Shown piece after piece: positions 22,842 through 31,390 of a DNA stretch of 64,000 bases. The DNA comes from Streptomyces bottropensis ATCC 25435 (GTDB lineage: Bacteria; Actinomycetota; Actinomycetes; Streptomycetales; Streptomycetaceae). The stretch is from assembly GCF_000383595.1 (NCBI RefSeq), contig NZ_KB911581.1, forward strand, positions 6,779,519-6,843,518, read 5' to 3'. A program made the position numbers and the translations under genes. Position 1 is the stretch's first letter; the number at the start of each line of letters is the position of its first letter. Below the pieces are notes generated by a model. It was not told the origin of the DNA. It saw nothing but the letters and a program-made list of their open reading frames with translations, and ran no database searches.

Positions 22842-24518
22842 TCAGCCGGTCGTCCACCAGACCGTCGTGTCCCCCGGCAGCTTCGCCTCGTTCTCGGCCA
22901 CGGTCACCTCGGCGCTGGCGAGCAGGACACGGCCGTACGCGGGGATCGTGACCGCCTCGCCCGTCGTGTTCGCCGCGCACACGAAGTCGCCCCGACGGAA
23001 GGCCAGGACACCCTCGGGTGCCTTCAGCCACTCGACCGAGTCGCCCGCGCCCAGGCCGGGTTCCTCCCGGCGGACGGACAGGGCGGCGCGGTACAGCTCC
23101 AGGGTCGAGTCCGCCGCGCCCGTCTGGGCCTCGATGCTCAGCTCGCCCCATTCGGCGGGCTGCGGCAGCCAGGAGCCTCCCGCGCCGAAGCCGTACGACG
23201 AGCCGGACCGGGTCCACGGGATCGGGACGCGGCAGCCGTCGCGGAAGCCGTCCTGGCCCGCGCCCCGGAAGTACGCCGGGTCCTGGCGGACCTCGTCCGG
23301 GAGGTCGACGACGTCGGGCAGGCCCAGTTCCTCGCCCTGGTAGACGTACGCCGAGCCCGGCAGGGCCAGCATCAGCAGCGAGGCGGCGCGGGCGCGGCGC
23401 AGCCCCAGCGCGCGGTCGCCCGCGAGGCGGATCTGCGTGCCGAGGCCCGGCTCGTTGGCGAAGCGGGTCGCGTGGCGGGTCACGTCGTGGTTCGACAGGA
23501 CCCAGGTGGCGGGGGCGTTCACCGGGCGCATCGCGTCCAGGGTGCGGTCGATGACGGTCTTCAGCTCGGCCGCGTCCCAGGCCGTGCTCAGGTACTGGAA
23601 GTTGAAGGCCTGGTGCAGTTCGTCCGGGCGGACGTAGTTCGCGGTGCGTTCGACGGTGGGGGTCCACGCCTCCGCCACGAAGATGCGCTCCCCGGCGTAC
23701 TCGTCCAGCACCAGGCGCCACTCGCGGTAGATCGCGTGGACGCCGTCCTGGTCGAAGAACGGCATGACATCGTTGCCCAGCAGTTTCAGCTGGTCGTGGG
23801 CGCCGAGATCCGGGAGGCCCTCGGCCTTGACCAGGCCGTGGGCCACATCGATGCGGAAGCCGTCCACGCCCATGTCGAGCCAGAAGCGGAGCACGGAGCG
23901 GAACTCGTCGCCGACCGCCGGGTGGTCCCAGTTGAAGTCGGGCTGCTCCGGGGCGAACAGGTGCAGGTACCAGGCGCCCGGGGTGCCGTCCGGCTCCGTC
24001 ACCCGCGTCCAGGCCGGGCCGCCGAAGATGGACTCCCAGTCGTTCGGGGGGAGTTCGCCACAGGCGCCCTTGCCCTCGCGGAAGTGGTAGCGGTCGCGCA
24101 GCGGCGAGCCGGGACCCTCCGCGACCGCCCGCCGGAACCACTCGTGCTGGTCGGAGGAGTGGTTGGGGACCAGGTCGACGATGATGCGCAGGCCCAGCTC
24201 GTGGGCGTCGCGGATCAGGGCGTCGGCGTCCAGCAGCGACCCGAACATCGGGTCCACCGCGCGGTAGTCGGCGACGTCGTAGCCGGCGTCGGCCTGCGGG
24301 GAGGCGTAGAAGGGGCTGAGCCACACGGCGTCGATGCCGAGGTCGCGCAGGTACGGGAGCCGGGAACGTACGCCCTCCAGGTCGCCCATGCCGTCGCCGT
24401 TGCTGTCGGCGAAGCTGCGCGGATAGACCTGGTAGATCACCGCGTCGCGCCACCAGTCGCTGCGCTGCGCCTCGGTGGGGGTCGCGGTGGGGGTGGTGGT
24501 GGAGTGCTGGTGGCTCAT
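22842..24518 (-). CDS. aglA: cytoplasmic alpha-glucosidase (GH13)
   Basis: A 558-aa protein without signal peptide, starting MSHQHSTTTPT at 24518 with AAGGA upstream. GH13 motifs are intact: IYQVYPRSFADSNGDGMGDL at the front, DGFRIDVAHG near residue 221 (nucleophile), FVAEAWTPT near 281 (acid/base) and LSNHDVTRH near 343. QPDFNWDHPAV marks the oligo-1,6-glucosidase/alpha-glucosidase group. It hydrolyses imported maltose and maltodextrins to glucose. It follows malG by 197 nt in the same direction. The position downstream of malEFG matches the aglA gene of S. coelicolor as I recall it. A dispersed repeat sits in the malG-aglA gap. Confidence 0.9.
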   Translation of the reverse strand: MSHQHSTTTPTATPTEAQRSDWWRDAVIYQVYPRSFADSNGDGMGDLEGVRSRLPYLRDLGIDAVWLSPFYASPQADAGYDVADYRAVDPMFGSLLDADALIRDAHELGLRIIVDLVPNHSSDQHEWFRRAVAEGPGSPLRDRYHFREGKGACGELPPNDWESIFGGPAWTRVTEPDGTPGAWYLHLFAPEQPDFNWDHPAVGDEFRSVLRFWLDMGVDGFRIDVAHGLVKAEGLPDLGAHDQLKLLGNDVMPFFDQDGVHAIYREWRLVLDEYAGERIFVAEAWTPTVERTANYVRPDELHQAFNFQYLSTAWDAAELKTVIDRTLDAMRPVNAPATWVLSNHDVTRHATRFANEPGLGTQIRLAGDRALGLRRARAASLLMLALPGSAYVYQGEELGLPDVVDLPDEVRQDPAYFRGAGQDGFRDGCRVPIPWTRSGSSYGFGAGGSWLPQPAEWGELSIEAQTGAADSTLELYRAALSVRREEPGLGAGDSVEWLKAPEGVLAFRRGDFVCAANTTGEAVTIPAYGRVLLASAEVTVAENEAKLPGDTTVWWTTG

Positions 24519-24624
24519 GACGTCCTTGATGCGTGGCGGGTCATCTGGGCGGAAGGATGAGGATGTGGGCGAGACGGCCGCGGTGACAGCGGGGTCGGAT
24601 GGCCAGCGCGGCCGTCTCGGGTCT

Positions 24625-24673
24625 TCGGGCGCCCCCGAAGGGGCGCGGTGAACCGCGCGACCGGCCCCCACGA
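24625..24673 (-). repeat. dispersed repeat copy 2
   Basis: The plus strand reads CCCCCGAAGGGGCGCGGTGA then ACCGCGCGACCGGCCCCCAC, the same GC-rich family as copies near 6990, 47780, 52390 and 59050. It lies between malG and aglA. Confidence 0.7.
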
Positions 24674-24715
24674 GAGCCGCGGCGAGCGACGGCCCCCTCA
24701 CGGCCCTGTCGGCGG

Positions 24716-25627
24716 TCAGCCTTTCGTGCCGCCCGCGGTCAGGCCGGTGACCAGGTTCTTCTGCACGAGGTAGAAGAACGCGGAGACGGGGATCGCGACC
24801 AGGACCGCGGTGGCGGCCATCAGGTTGCGCTGCGCGTCGTGTTCGCTGACGAAGCTCTGCAGGCCGACGGCGAAGGTGTACTTGGTGTCGGACAGCATGA
24901 ACGTCGAGGCGAAGGCGACCTCCCCGAACGCGGTGATGAAACTGTAGAACGCGGCGACCGCGAGGCCCGGCCTGGCGAGCGGCAGGATCAGCCGCGCGAA
25001 CGTGCCGAAGGGGCTCAGCCCGTCGACGCGTCCGGCCTCGTCGATCTCGAAGGGGATCGTGTCGAAGTAGCCCTTGAGCAGCCAGGCGCAGTACGGCACG
25101 GCCGTCGAGCAGTAGACGAGGACGAGGCCGAGGTAGCTGTCGATGAGCTTCAGTTCCGAGAGGATCTCGTACATCGGCACCATCAGGACGGCCACCGGGA
25201 ACATCTGCGTGACCAGGAGCACCCACATGAACTTCCGGTAGCCCGGAAAGCGCATGCGGGAGACGGCATAGCCCGTGGTCGCCGCGATCAGCACCCCGAT
25301 GACGGTGGTGCCGAGCGAGACGACGAGGGTGCTGACCAGCCAGTCGAAGAACGGTGTCTCCTGGAGCACGTACGAGTAGTTGGCAAAGGTCATTTTGCCG
25401 AAGATGCGTCCGGGATGCAGGTAATCGTCCTTGTCCGGACCCAGGGACAGGAAGACCAGCCAGGCGATCGGGAAGAGCGCGGCCAGGCTCGCCAGCACGA
25501 GGATCGTGTGGGAGGCGAAAGCGCCGGCGGGGCTGTTCTCACCGCGTCGGCGTGTCCTGGGCGCCGGGGCGGTCCGCGCGACCGGCCCGTCCTCGCCGGC
25601 CGTGGTCTTGACGGTCGTGGTGCTCAT
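24716..25627 (-). CDS. malG: maltodextrin ABC transporter permease MalG
   Basis: A 303-aa inner-membrane protein. ATG 25627 was chosen over an upstream ATG because GGAG lies 5 nt before it. About six transmembrane helices follow a 40-residue cytoplasmic tail. The EAA loop that docks the ATPase reads EIDEAGRVDGLSPFGTFARL with ILPLARPGL after it. It pairs with MalF to import maltose and maltodextrins. The gene is 13 nt behind malF, so they are one operon. No ATPase gene is present; Streptomyces importers of this type generally share the ATPase MsiK encoded elsewhere (established knowledge). Confidence 0.92.
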   Translation of the reverse strand: MSTTTVKTTAGEDGPVARTAPAPRTRRRGENSPAGAFASHTILVLASLAALFPIAWLVFLSLGPDKDDYLHPGRIFGKMTFANYSYVLQETPFFDWLVSTLVVSLGTTVIGVLIAATTGYAVSRMRFPGYRKFMWVLLVTQMFPVAVLMVPMYEILSELKLIDSYLGLVLVYCSTAVPYCAWLLKGYFDTIPFEIDEAGRVDGLSPFGTFARLILPLARPGLAVAAFYSFITAFGEVAFASTFMLSDTKYTFAVGLQSFVSEHDAQRNLMAATAVLVAIPVSAFFYLVQKNLVTGLTAGGTKG

Positions 25628-25640
25628 GGGGGCTCCTGCC

Positions 25641-26645
25641 TCAGATCGCGAGCTGCTGCTCATCGCGGTTCAGCCAGCGGCGGTAGACGGAGGTGAAGAC
25701 GATCAGGATGGCCAGCAGCAGGATGCCGTAGGCCGCCGACTGCGCGAAGTCCCGCGGCTGCTGCCCGAAGCCGAGGTAGTACGCCCAGGTCACGAGGATC
25801 TGCGCCTCGGGCGCGGTGTCGCCGAACAGCAGGAAGATGACGGCGAACTGGTTGAAGGTCCAGATGACGCCGAGGAGGACGACGGTGGAGCTGACGGAGC
25901 GCAGGCCCGGCAGGGTGACGTGGCGGAAGCGCTGCCAGGCGCTCGCGCCGTCCATCTCCGCGGCCTCGTACAGGGTCGTGTCGATGGACTGCAGTCCGCC
26001 GAGCAGCGAGACCATCATGAACGGCACCCCGCACCAGGTGTTGACCATGATCGCGGCGAACCGCTGCCAGAAGGTGTCCTCCAGCCACAGCGGCGTCGGC
26101 AGGTGCAGCGCTTCGAGGCCGGCGTTGATGACACCGCCGTCGGCGAGCATGAACCGCCAGCCGAAGACGGTGACGAAGGTGGGGACGGCCCACGGCAGGA
26201 CCAGGATCAGCCGGTAGAAGGTGCGGCCGCGCAGCTTCTGGTTGAGCAGCAGCGCGAGGCCGAGGCCGATGAGGTAGTGCAGGGCGACGCACAGGGCCGT
26301 CCAGGCGATCGTCCAGACGAAGTGCGACCAGAAGCGGTCGTAGGAGGTCGGGCCCCACAGGATGTCGGCGTAGTTGTCGAAGCCGATGAACTCGTAGGTG
26401 GCCTCGATGTGGTTGACGCCGATCGTGCGCGCCGAGTTGAGGCTGTTGGCGTTGGTGAGGGTGAGGTAGAAGCCGCGGGCCAGCGGATACAGCACCAGGA
26501 CGCCGAGCACGACGACCACCGGGGCGATCATCGCGTACGCGTACCAGTACCGCTGGTACGACTGCCTCAGACGCGTGAGCCGGCCCGGGCGCCCGCCCGG
26601 TTCACCTCTGCGCTTGCCGGTCGCACGGTCGATGGCGACTGTCAT
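25641..26645 (-). CDS. malF: maltodextrin ABC transporter permease MalF
   Basis: A 334-aa membrane protein with a basic N-terminus (ATGKRRGEPGGRPGRLTR) and six or more transmembrane helices. The EAA loop is LYEAAEMDGASAWQRFRHV followed by TLPGL. It forms the channel with MalG and receives sugar from lipoprotein MalE. It follows malE after a 122-nt gap that holds a large hairpin, which may lower expression of the permeases relative to the binding protein. Confidence 0.92.
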   Translation of the reverse strand: MTVAIDRATGKRRGEPGGRPGRLTRLRQSYQRYWYAYAMIAPVVVVLGVLVLYPLARGFYLTLTNANSLNSARTIGVNHIEATYEFIGFDNYADILWGPTSYDRFWSHFVWTIAWTALCVALHYLIGLGLALLLNQKLRGRTFYRLILVLPWAVPTFVTVFGWRFMLADGGVINAGLEALHLPTPLWLEDTFWQRFAAIMVNTWCGVPFMMVSLLGGLQSIDTTLYEAAEMDGASAWQRFRHVTLPGLRSVSSTVVLLGVIWTFNQFAVIFLLFGDTAPEAQILVTWAYYLGFGQQPRDFAQSAAYGILLLAILIVFTSVYRRWLNRDEQQLAI

Positions 26646-26711
26646 CGTTCGACACCTTCTGGAGGATCAGGGGCTGGGCCGCTCGGGGGCTGGGGCGTGG
26701 GGGGCCGGCCG

Positions 26712-26761
26712 GTGGCCGCCGCGCCCGTCCCCGGTGGTCCGGGGCGGGACGCGGCGGCCAC
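26712..26761 (-). terminator. strong malE-malF intercistronic hairpin
   Basis: GTGGCCGCCGCG (26712-26723) pairs with the exact complement ending at 26761. Inside it, CCGTCCCCGG pairs with CCGGGGCGGG around a TGGT loop with a one-base bulge. It starts directly after the malE stop codon. Its position between binding protein and permeases suggests an attenuator or 3' mRNA stabiliser rather than a full stop. Confidence 0.75.
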
Positions 26762-26767
26762 ACGGGG

Positions 26768-28039
26768 TCACTTGCTGAAGTCCGGGACCAGCTTGGCGAT
26801 CGCGGTCTCCGCGTTGCCGAGGCCCTTGTCGAGGGACTCCTTGCCGCCGGCGATCGCGAGCAGCTCGGTGTCGAGCGGGCCCCACAGGGAGCTGTACTCC
26901 GGCAGCTCGGGCCGCGGCTGGGCGGCGGCCAGCACGGTCTGGTAGCCGGCGATGCCCGGGTCGGCCTTGACCTCGCTGGTATAGGCGTCGTCGCGGGTGG
27001 GCAGCGTGGAGTTCTTCAGGGCGATGGTCTCCTGCGACTTCGCCGAGGTCATGAAGTTCACGAACTTCAGCGACGCCTCCTGGTGCGCCTTGTCCGAGCC
27101 GGCGTACACGGAGAGGTTGTGGCCGCCGGTCGGGGCGCCCGCCTTGCCGGTGGAACCGGCCGGGACGGTGGCGATGCCCAGGTTGGCCTTGTCCTTGAAC
27201 GCCGAGCCCTTGTAGAAGTTGGTGATCTCCCACGGGCCCTGGACGATCGAGGCGACCTTGCCGTTGACGAAGGCGTCCTGGATGTGGGCGTAGGCGTCGG
27301 CGGTGGTGTCCGCCTTGTGCAGGCCCTTGCCGTCGAAGAGGCCGAGCCAGGTGCCGTACGCCTTCTTCGCCTCGGCGGAGTTGACGGTGATCTTCTTCTG
27401 CGCGACGTCGACGGTGTCGGTGCCCTCGCCGTGGAGGAAGGACTGGGCGTAGTAGGCCTGGGTGGAGCCCCAGTAGCCGTCGACGCCGGTCTTGGCCTTG
27501 ATGGTGGCGGCGGCCTTCTTCAGGTCGTCCCAGCTCTTGGGGGCCTCGGTGATGCCGGCCTTCTCGAAGAGGGCCTTGTTGTAGACCAGCGCGAGGGTGT
27601 CGGTGACGAACGGGACTCCGTAGGTCTTGCCGTCGTACTGGGCCTGCTCGATCAGGCTGGGCTGGAACTCGCCCTGGTCCTTGAGGGCCTCGGTGCCGTC
27701 CAGCGGCAGGAAGAAGCCCTTCTTGGCGAAGGCCGGGGTCCAGCCGACCTCGGAGCGCAGGATGTCCGGGGCGCCCGTGGCGCCGGCGGCGGTGTCGAAC
27801 TTGTTCTGCGCCTGGTCGAAGGGCACGTTGACGTACTTGACCTTGATGTTCTTGTGGGCGGCCTCGAACTCCTTGACCAAGGCCTTGTACGTCGGTGCCT
27901 CATTGGTGGCGTTGGAGGTGTCCCACCAGGTGATGGTGACCGGACCGTCGGCCGAGTCGCCGCTGTCGCTTCCGCCGCAGGCCGTCGCCGTGAGGGCGAT
28001 CGACGCCACCAGCGCGGTGGCCGCTATGCCACGCCGCAT
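26768..28039 (-). CDS. malE: maltodextrin-binding lipoprotein MalE
   Basis: A 423-aa protein. AAGGAG 6 nt before ATG 28039 supports the start. The lipoprotein signal MRRGIAATALVASIALTATACG has its lipobox Cys near residue 21. A mature solute-binding fold follows, beginning VTITWWDTSNATNEAPTYKA, with the family segments FVNGKVASIVQGPWEI and GGHNLSVY. It captures maltose/maltodextrin at the outer membrane face and delivers it to MalFG. It is first in malE-malF-malG and is divergent from malR. Operator-like repeats lie in the 379-nt divergent region. Confidence 0.93.
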   Translation of the reverse strand: MRRGIAATALVASIALTATACGGSDSGDSADGPVTITWWDTSNATNEAPTYKALVKEFEAAHKNIKVKYVNVPFDQAQNKFDTAAGATGAPDILRSEVGWTPAFAKKGFFLPLDGTEALKDQGEFQPSLIEQAQYDGKTYGVPFVTDTLALVYNKALFEKAGITEAPKSWDDLKKAAATIKAKTGVDGYWGSTQAYYAQSFLHGEGTDTVDVAQKKITVNSAEAKKAYGTWLGLFDGKGLHKADTTADAYAHIQDAFVNGKVASIVQGPWEITNFYKGSAFKDKANLGIATVPAGSTGKAGAPTGGHNLSVYAGSDKAHQEASLKFVNFMTSAKSQETIALKNSTLPTRDDAYTSEVKADPGIAGYQTVLAAAQPRPELPEYSSLWGPLDTELLAIAGGKESLDKGLGNAETAIAKLVPDFSK

Positions 28040-28171
28040 GAGATCTCCTTGAGGGTGAAAGCCCGTGTGCCGGGAGGGAGGCCCCGTCTGCCGTCCCCGC
28101 CGAGTGCCGGCGCGCCGTTGCCGCCGCCGGGCGTGGCCGAACGTAACAGCGATGTAAGCCGGACGAAAGAC

Positions 28172-28192
28172 CTTGCTGCAAAAAAGCGCAAG
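28172..28192 (-). promoter_or_regulatory. candidate MalR operator before malE
   Basis: CTTGCTGCAA followed by AAAAGCGCAAG gives a CTTGC-N11-GCAAG inverted arrangement, with the same CTTGCTGCAA core as the amylase operator. It lies about 130 nt before the malE start in the malE-malR divergent region. Confidence 0.6.
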
Positions 28193-28290
28193 AACCGGTG
28201 ATGGTTACCCCGTCGTGACCTGCACCTGACCGCCCCGAAACCCTATGTCCGGGCCGCTCAGCGGGGCTTTGCGCGGCCATGAAAGACTCT

Positions 28291-28302
28291 GCAAGCTCTT
28301 GC
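28291..28302 (+). promoter_or_regulatory. candidate MalR operator nearer malR
   Basis: GCAAGCTCTTGC is a perfect GCAAG/CTTGC inverted repeat with a 2-nt centre, the most symmetric copy in the window. It lies 117 nt before the malR ATG and could serve autoregulation or cooperate with the malE-side site. Confidence 0.6.
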
Positions 28303-28418
28303 CACGACACGCGCGTACGGCAATCATCACTCCGTCAGCGCCTTGCGGATCGAGGCAGTCACCCCTTTCCGCGCACGGGCGCCCCCACGGACACCGACCA
28401 GAATCACGAGGGACCGCG

Positions 28419-29546
28419 ATGACGCAGCAGCCCGCAGCGGGCCGCACCCCCGCCCGCACCCGAGGCCGGGCCGGTGGGCAAGCGCAGGTGCGGCCGGTAC
28501 AGTCCAGTGCTGTGACCACACGGCTTGCCGACATCGCAGCCCAGGCGGGGGTCAGTGAGGCGACTGTCAGCCGCGTCCTGAACGGGAAGCCGGGCGTCGC
28601 CGCGACCACTCGCCAGTCCGTTCTGGCCGCCCTCGACGTGCTGGGCTACGAGCGGCCCGTACGACTGCGCCAGCGCAGCGCGGGCCTGGTGGGCCTCATC
28701 ACCCCGGAGCTGGAGAACCCCATATTCCCGGCCCTGGCCCAGGTCATCGGCCAGGCGCTGACCCGGCAGGGCTACACCCCGGTCCTCGCCACCCAGACCC
28801 CCGGCGGTTCGACCGAGGACGAGCTGACCGAGATGCTCGTCGACCGCGGGGTCGCCGGCATCATCTTCGTCTCCGGACTGCACGCGGACACCTCGGCCGA
28901 CATGCAGCGCTACGAGCAACTGCGCGCCCAGGGCGTGCCGTTCGTGCTCGTCGACGGTTTCTCGCCCAAGGTGCAGGCCCCCTTCATCTCGCCCGACGAC
29001 CGGGCGGCGATGTCCCTGGCGGTGACGCATCTGGTGTCGCTGGGGCACACCCGGATAGGCCTGGCCCTCGGGCCCAAGCGCTTCGTGCCGGTCCAGCGCA
29101 AGATCGAGGGCTTCGTCCGCACGATGCAGGACCTGCTGGGCCTGGCGGCCGCGACCGTCGAGTCCGAGATGGTCCAGCACTCCCTGTACACGCTGGAGGG
29201 CGGCCAGGCGGCGGCCCTCGCGCTGATCGACCGGGACTGCACGGCGGTGGTGTGCGCGAGCGACATGATGGCGCTCGGCGCGATCCGGGCGGCACGGCAG
29301 CGGGGCCTGCTGGTGCCGCAGGACGTCTCGGTCGTCGGCTTCGACGACTCCCCTCTGATCGCCTTCACGGACCCCCCGCTGACGACCGTCCGCAAGCCGG
29401 TCCCGGCGATGGGGCAGGCGGCGGTGCGTACGTTGCTGGAGGAGATCGGCGGGACTCCGGCGCCGCACAGCGAGTTCGTGTTCATGCCGGAACTGGTGGT
29501 GCGGGGGTCGACCGCTTCGGCGCCCGGGGACCGCAGTCGCACCTAG
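28419..29546 (+). CDS. malR: LacI-family maltose regulator MalR
   Basis: A 375-aa repressor. ATG 28419 was chosen because GAGGGA lies about 6 nt upstream; GTG 28512, which would start VTTRLADIA, has no ribosome site but gives the conventional N-terminus, so a shorter protein is possible. The LacI helix-turn-helix is TRLADIAAQAGVSEATVSRV then LNGKPGV. The effector-binding domain runs from about residue 90 (GLVGLITPELENPIFPALAQ) to the end, with VVCASDMMALGAIRA and SVVGFDDSPL typical of the family. It is divergent from malE. Known MalR proteins repress malE and amylase genes until maltodextrin is present; targets here are inferred from shared repeats. Confidence 0.9.
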   Translation: MTQQPAAGRTPARTRGRAGGQAQVRPVQSSAVTTRLADIAAQAGVSEATVSRVLNGKPGVAATTRQSVLAALDVLGYERPVRLRQRSAGLVGLITPELENPIFPALAQVIGQALTRQGYTPVLATQTPGGSTEDELTEMLVDRGVAGIIFVSGLHADTSADMQRYEQLRAQGVPFVLVDGFSPKVQAPFISPDDRAAMSLAVTHLVSLGHTRIGLALGPKRFVPVQRKIEGFVRTMQDLLGLAAATVESEMVQHSLYTLEGGQAAALALIDRDCTAVVCASDMMALGAIRAARQRGLLVPQDVSVVGFDDSPLIAFTDPPLTTVRKPVPAMGQAAVRTLLEEIGGTPAPHSEFVFMPELVVRGSTASAPGDRSRT

Positions 29547-29678
29547 GGGGGAGAAGGCGGGGGTGGGTGCCATACGTACGGAGGAGAGGGCTCTGTGCCG
29601 TACCCCGACGAACGTGCGTGATGAACCCGACCAGAGGATGATCGGTGGAGTACCGCTTATCTGGCAGACTCTGTGCCC

Positions 29679-30542
29679 ATGGGTGAGGCGACCGTGACGA
29701 CACTGGAGCAAGGCCGGGAGCAGGCCGCCCCGCGGTCCGTCACGGACGCGCCGGGGCAGGGGTTCCTGCACCGGCTGAGGGCTCCGCGCCGTCCCCGTTT
29801 CTGGTTCGAGATCCTGCTGATCGCGGTGAGTTACTGGACGTACTCCCTGATCCGCAACGCGGTCCCCGAGCAGAAGAAGCAGGCGCTCGCCAACGCCGAC
29901 TGGATCTGGAAGGTGGAGCACCACCTCGGGATCGCGGTCGAGGAGACGATCAACCACTCCGTGAACTCGGTGACATGGCTGATCGTCGGCATGAACTACT
30001 ACTACGCGACCCTGCACTTCATCGTCACGCTCGGTGTCCTCGTGTGGATCTACCGTAGTCATCCGGGTCGCTACGCGGCGACCCGTCTGGTGCTCTTCGC
30101 CACCACGGCGGTGGCCCTGGTCGGCTACTACTTCTATCCGCTGGCCCCGCCCCGCCTGATGACCGGCGAGAGCTTCATCGACACGGTCGTCGTCCACCAG
30201 ACCTGGGGCTCCATGGCCTCCGGCGACCTGAAGAACATGTCGAACCAGTACGCCGCGATGCCGTCGATGCACATCGGCTGGTCGCTGTGGTGCGGGCTGA
30301 CGATCTTCGCGCTGGCGTCGGTGCCGTGGGTGCGGGTGCTGGGCCTGCTCTACCCCACCCTGACACTCGTGGTGATCGTCGCCACCGCCAACCACTTCTG
30401 GCTGGACGCGGTCGGCGGCATGATGTGCCTCGCCTTCGGCTACACCGTGGCCGGCCTCTGGTACGGGGCGCTGCCGTACGCGCTGCCGCGCCAGGTCGCG
30501 GGGAAGGCCGGGGAGAGGGAACTCTCGCCGGTCAAGGCGTAG
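29679..30542 (+). CDS. PAP2-superfamily membrane protein (Aur1/inositolphosphotransferase-like)
   Basis: A 287-aa protein from ATG 29679 (GTG 29673 is also possible). About six transmembrane helices follow a 40-residue cytoplasmic tail. The motifs MPSMHIGWSLW and ATANHFWLDAVGG hold the catalytic His residues of the PAP2_3 group, whose members transfer or remove phosphate groups on lipid headgroups. The acceptor lipid is unknown. No clear ribosome site is visible. It is convergent with, and slightly overlaps, the decayed LysR gene. Confidence 0.8.
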   Translation: MGEATVTTLEQGREQAAPRSVTDAPGQGFLHRLRAPRRPRFWFEILLIAVSYWTYSLIRNAVPEQKKQALANADWIWKVEHHLGIAVEETINHSVNSVTWLIVGMNYYYATLHFIVTLGVLVWIYRSHPGRYAATRLVLFATTAVALVGYYFYPLAPPRLMTGESFIDTVVVHQTWGSMASGDLKNMSNQYAAMPSMHIGWSLWCGLTIFALASVPWVRVLGLLYPTLTLVVIVATANHFWLDAVGGMMCLAFGYTVAGLWYGALPYALPRQVAGKAGERELSPVKA

Positions 30543-31260
30543 CGCCGAGACCGGGTGCCGCCGATCGCGGGCCCGAGGCGTCTGCGGCGTCCCGCAACGC
30601 CCTCATGAACGTGCTCAGGGCCGGCTGCGCCGGAGCCGTCCCGCGGACGGCCGCGGGGATGGAGCGCCGGGGTTCCGGCCCGCTGAGGCGGCGTACGACG
30701 GCGTCCGGGTGGGGCTGCCGAGGCCGAGGCCGGGGATGTGGCCGACGCCCAGCCCGGTGGCGACGAAGCCCTGCGCGGTCGTGTAGTCCTCGCTCTCGAC
30801 GACGAACCGGGGCCTGAACCCGGCGGCCTGCGCGCACGCCTCCAGCTGCGCGTCCAGGCGGGGCCCCGGCCACTCGCTGCGCGCCAGGGCGGGCCGGTCG
30901 GCGAGGGGGTGCGCGGCGGGCAGGACGGCGCAGTAGGTGTCGTCGAGCAGGCGCAGCAGCGTGACGCCCTCGGGGTCGGCGCCGCCCGGCCGTACGACGA
31001 GCGCGAGGCCGGCGCGGCCCCCCTTGACGGCCGGGAGCGGGTCGTCGGGGTCGGCGAGCCCCGGTTCGACCCGGACGCGGGGGTGCTCGGCGCGCGGCCG
31101 GGCGACGGCGGGGGCGACCAGGGCGGCGCCGGCCGTGGCGAAGTACCGCACGGACAGCCGTCCCGTGCGCCCCGTCCGCAGGTCGGCCGGCGCGGTCTGC
31201 GGCTCCGCGAGCTGCCTGCCGATCGCTGCGGCGGACGCGGTGAGCGGGATGGTCGTGGTT
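30532..31260 (-). pseudogene. decayed LysR-type regulator, substrate domain only
   Basis: The minus strand encodes a LysR effector-binding domain, beginning TGRLSVRYFATAGAALVAP and continuing with AVLPAAHPLADRPAL and FVATGLGVGHIPGLGLG. The N-terminal helix-turn-helix is absent. Near 30700-30722 the frame shifts: PDAVVRRLSGPEPRRSIPA and the expected C-terminus STFMRALRDAAD lie in another frame, ending at 30532. Loss of the DNA-binding domain plus a frameshift makes this a pseudogene. Confidence 0.75.
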
Positions 31261-31390
31261 CTCGTGGGGGTGGCGTTGACGCGGCGGCGGGCCGAGGGGG
31301 TGGCCGCGACGGTGCGTTCGTCGCGGGGCCCGGTGACGGGTCCCACCCGTGGAGAGGCCCCACCGGTCGCACCCCACCCCGGCTCCGGCC

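Noticed and set aside
24519..25226. Extended aglA start reaching into malG
   Set aside because: The extension would overlap malG in another frame; ATG 24518 has AAGGA upstream and begins the GH13 homology.
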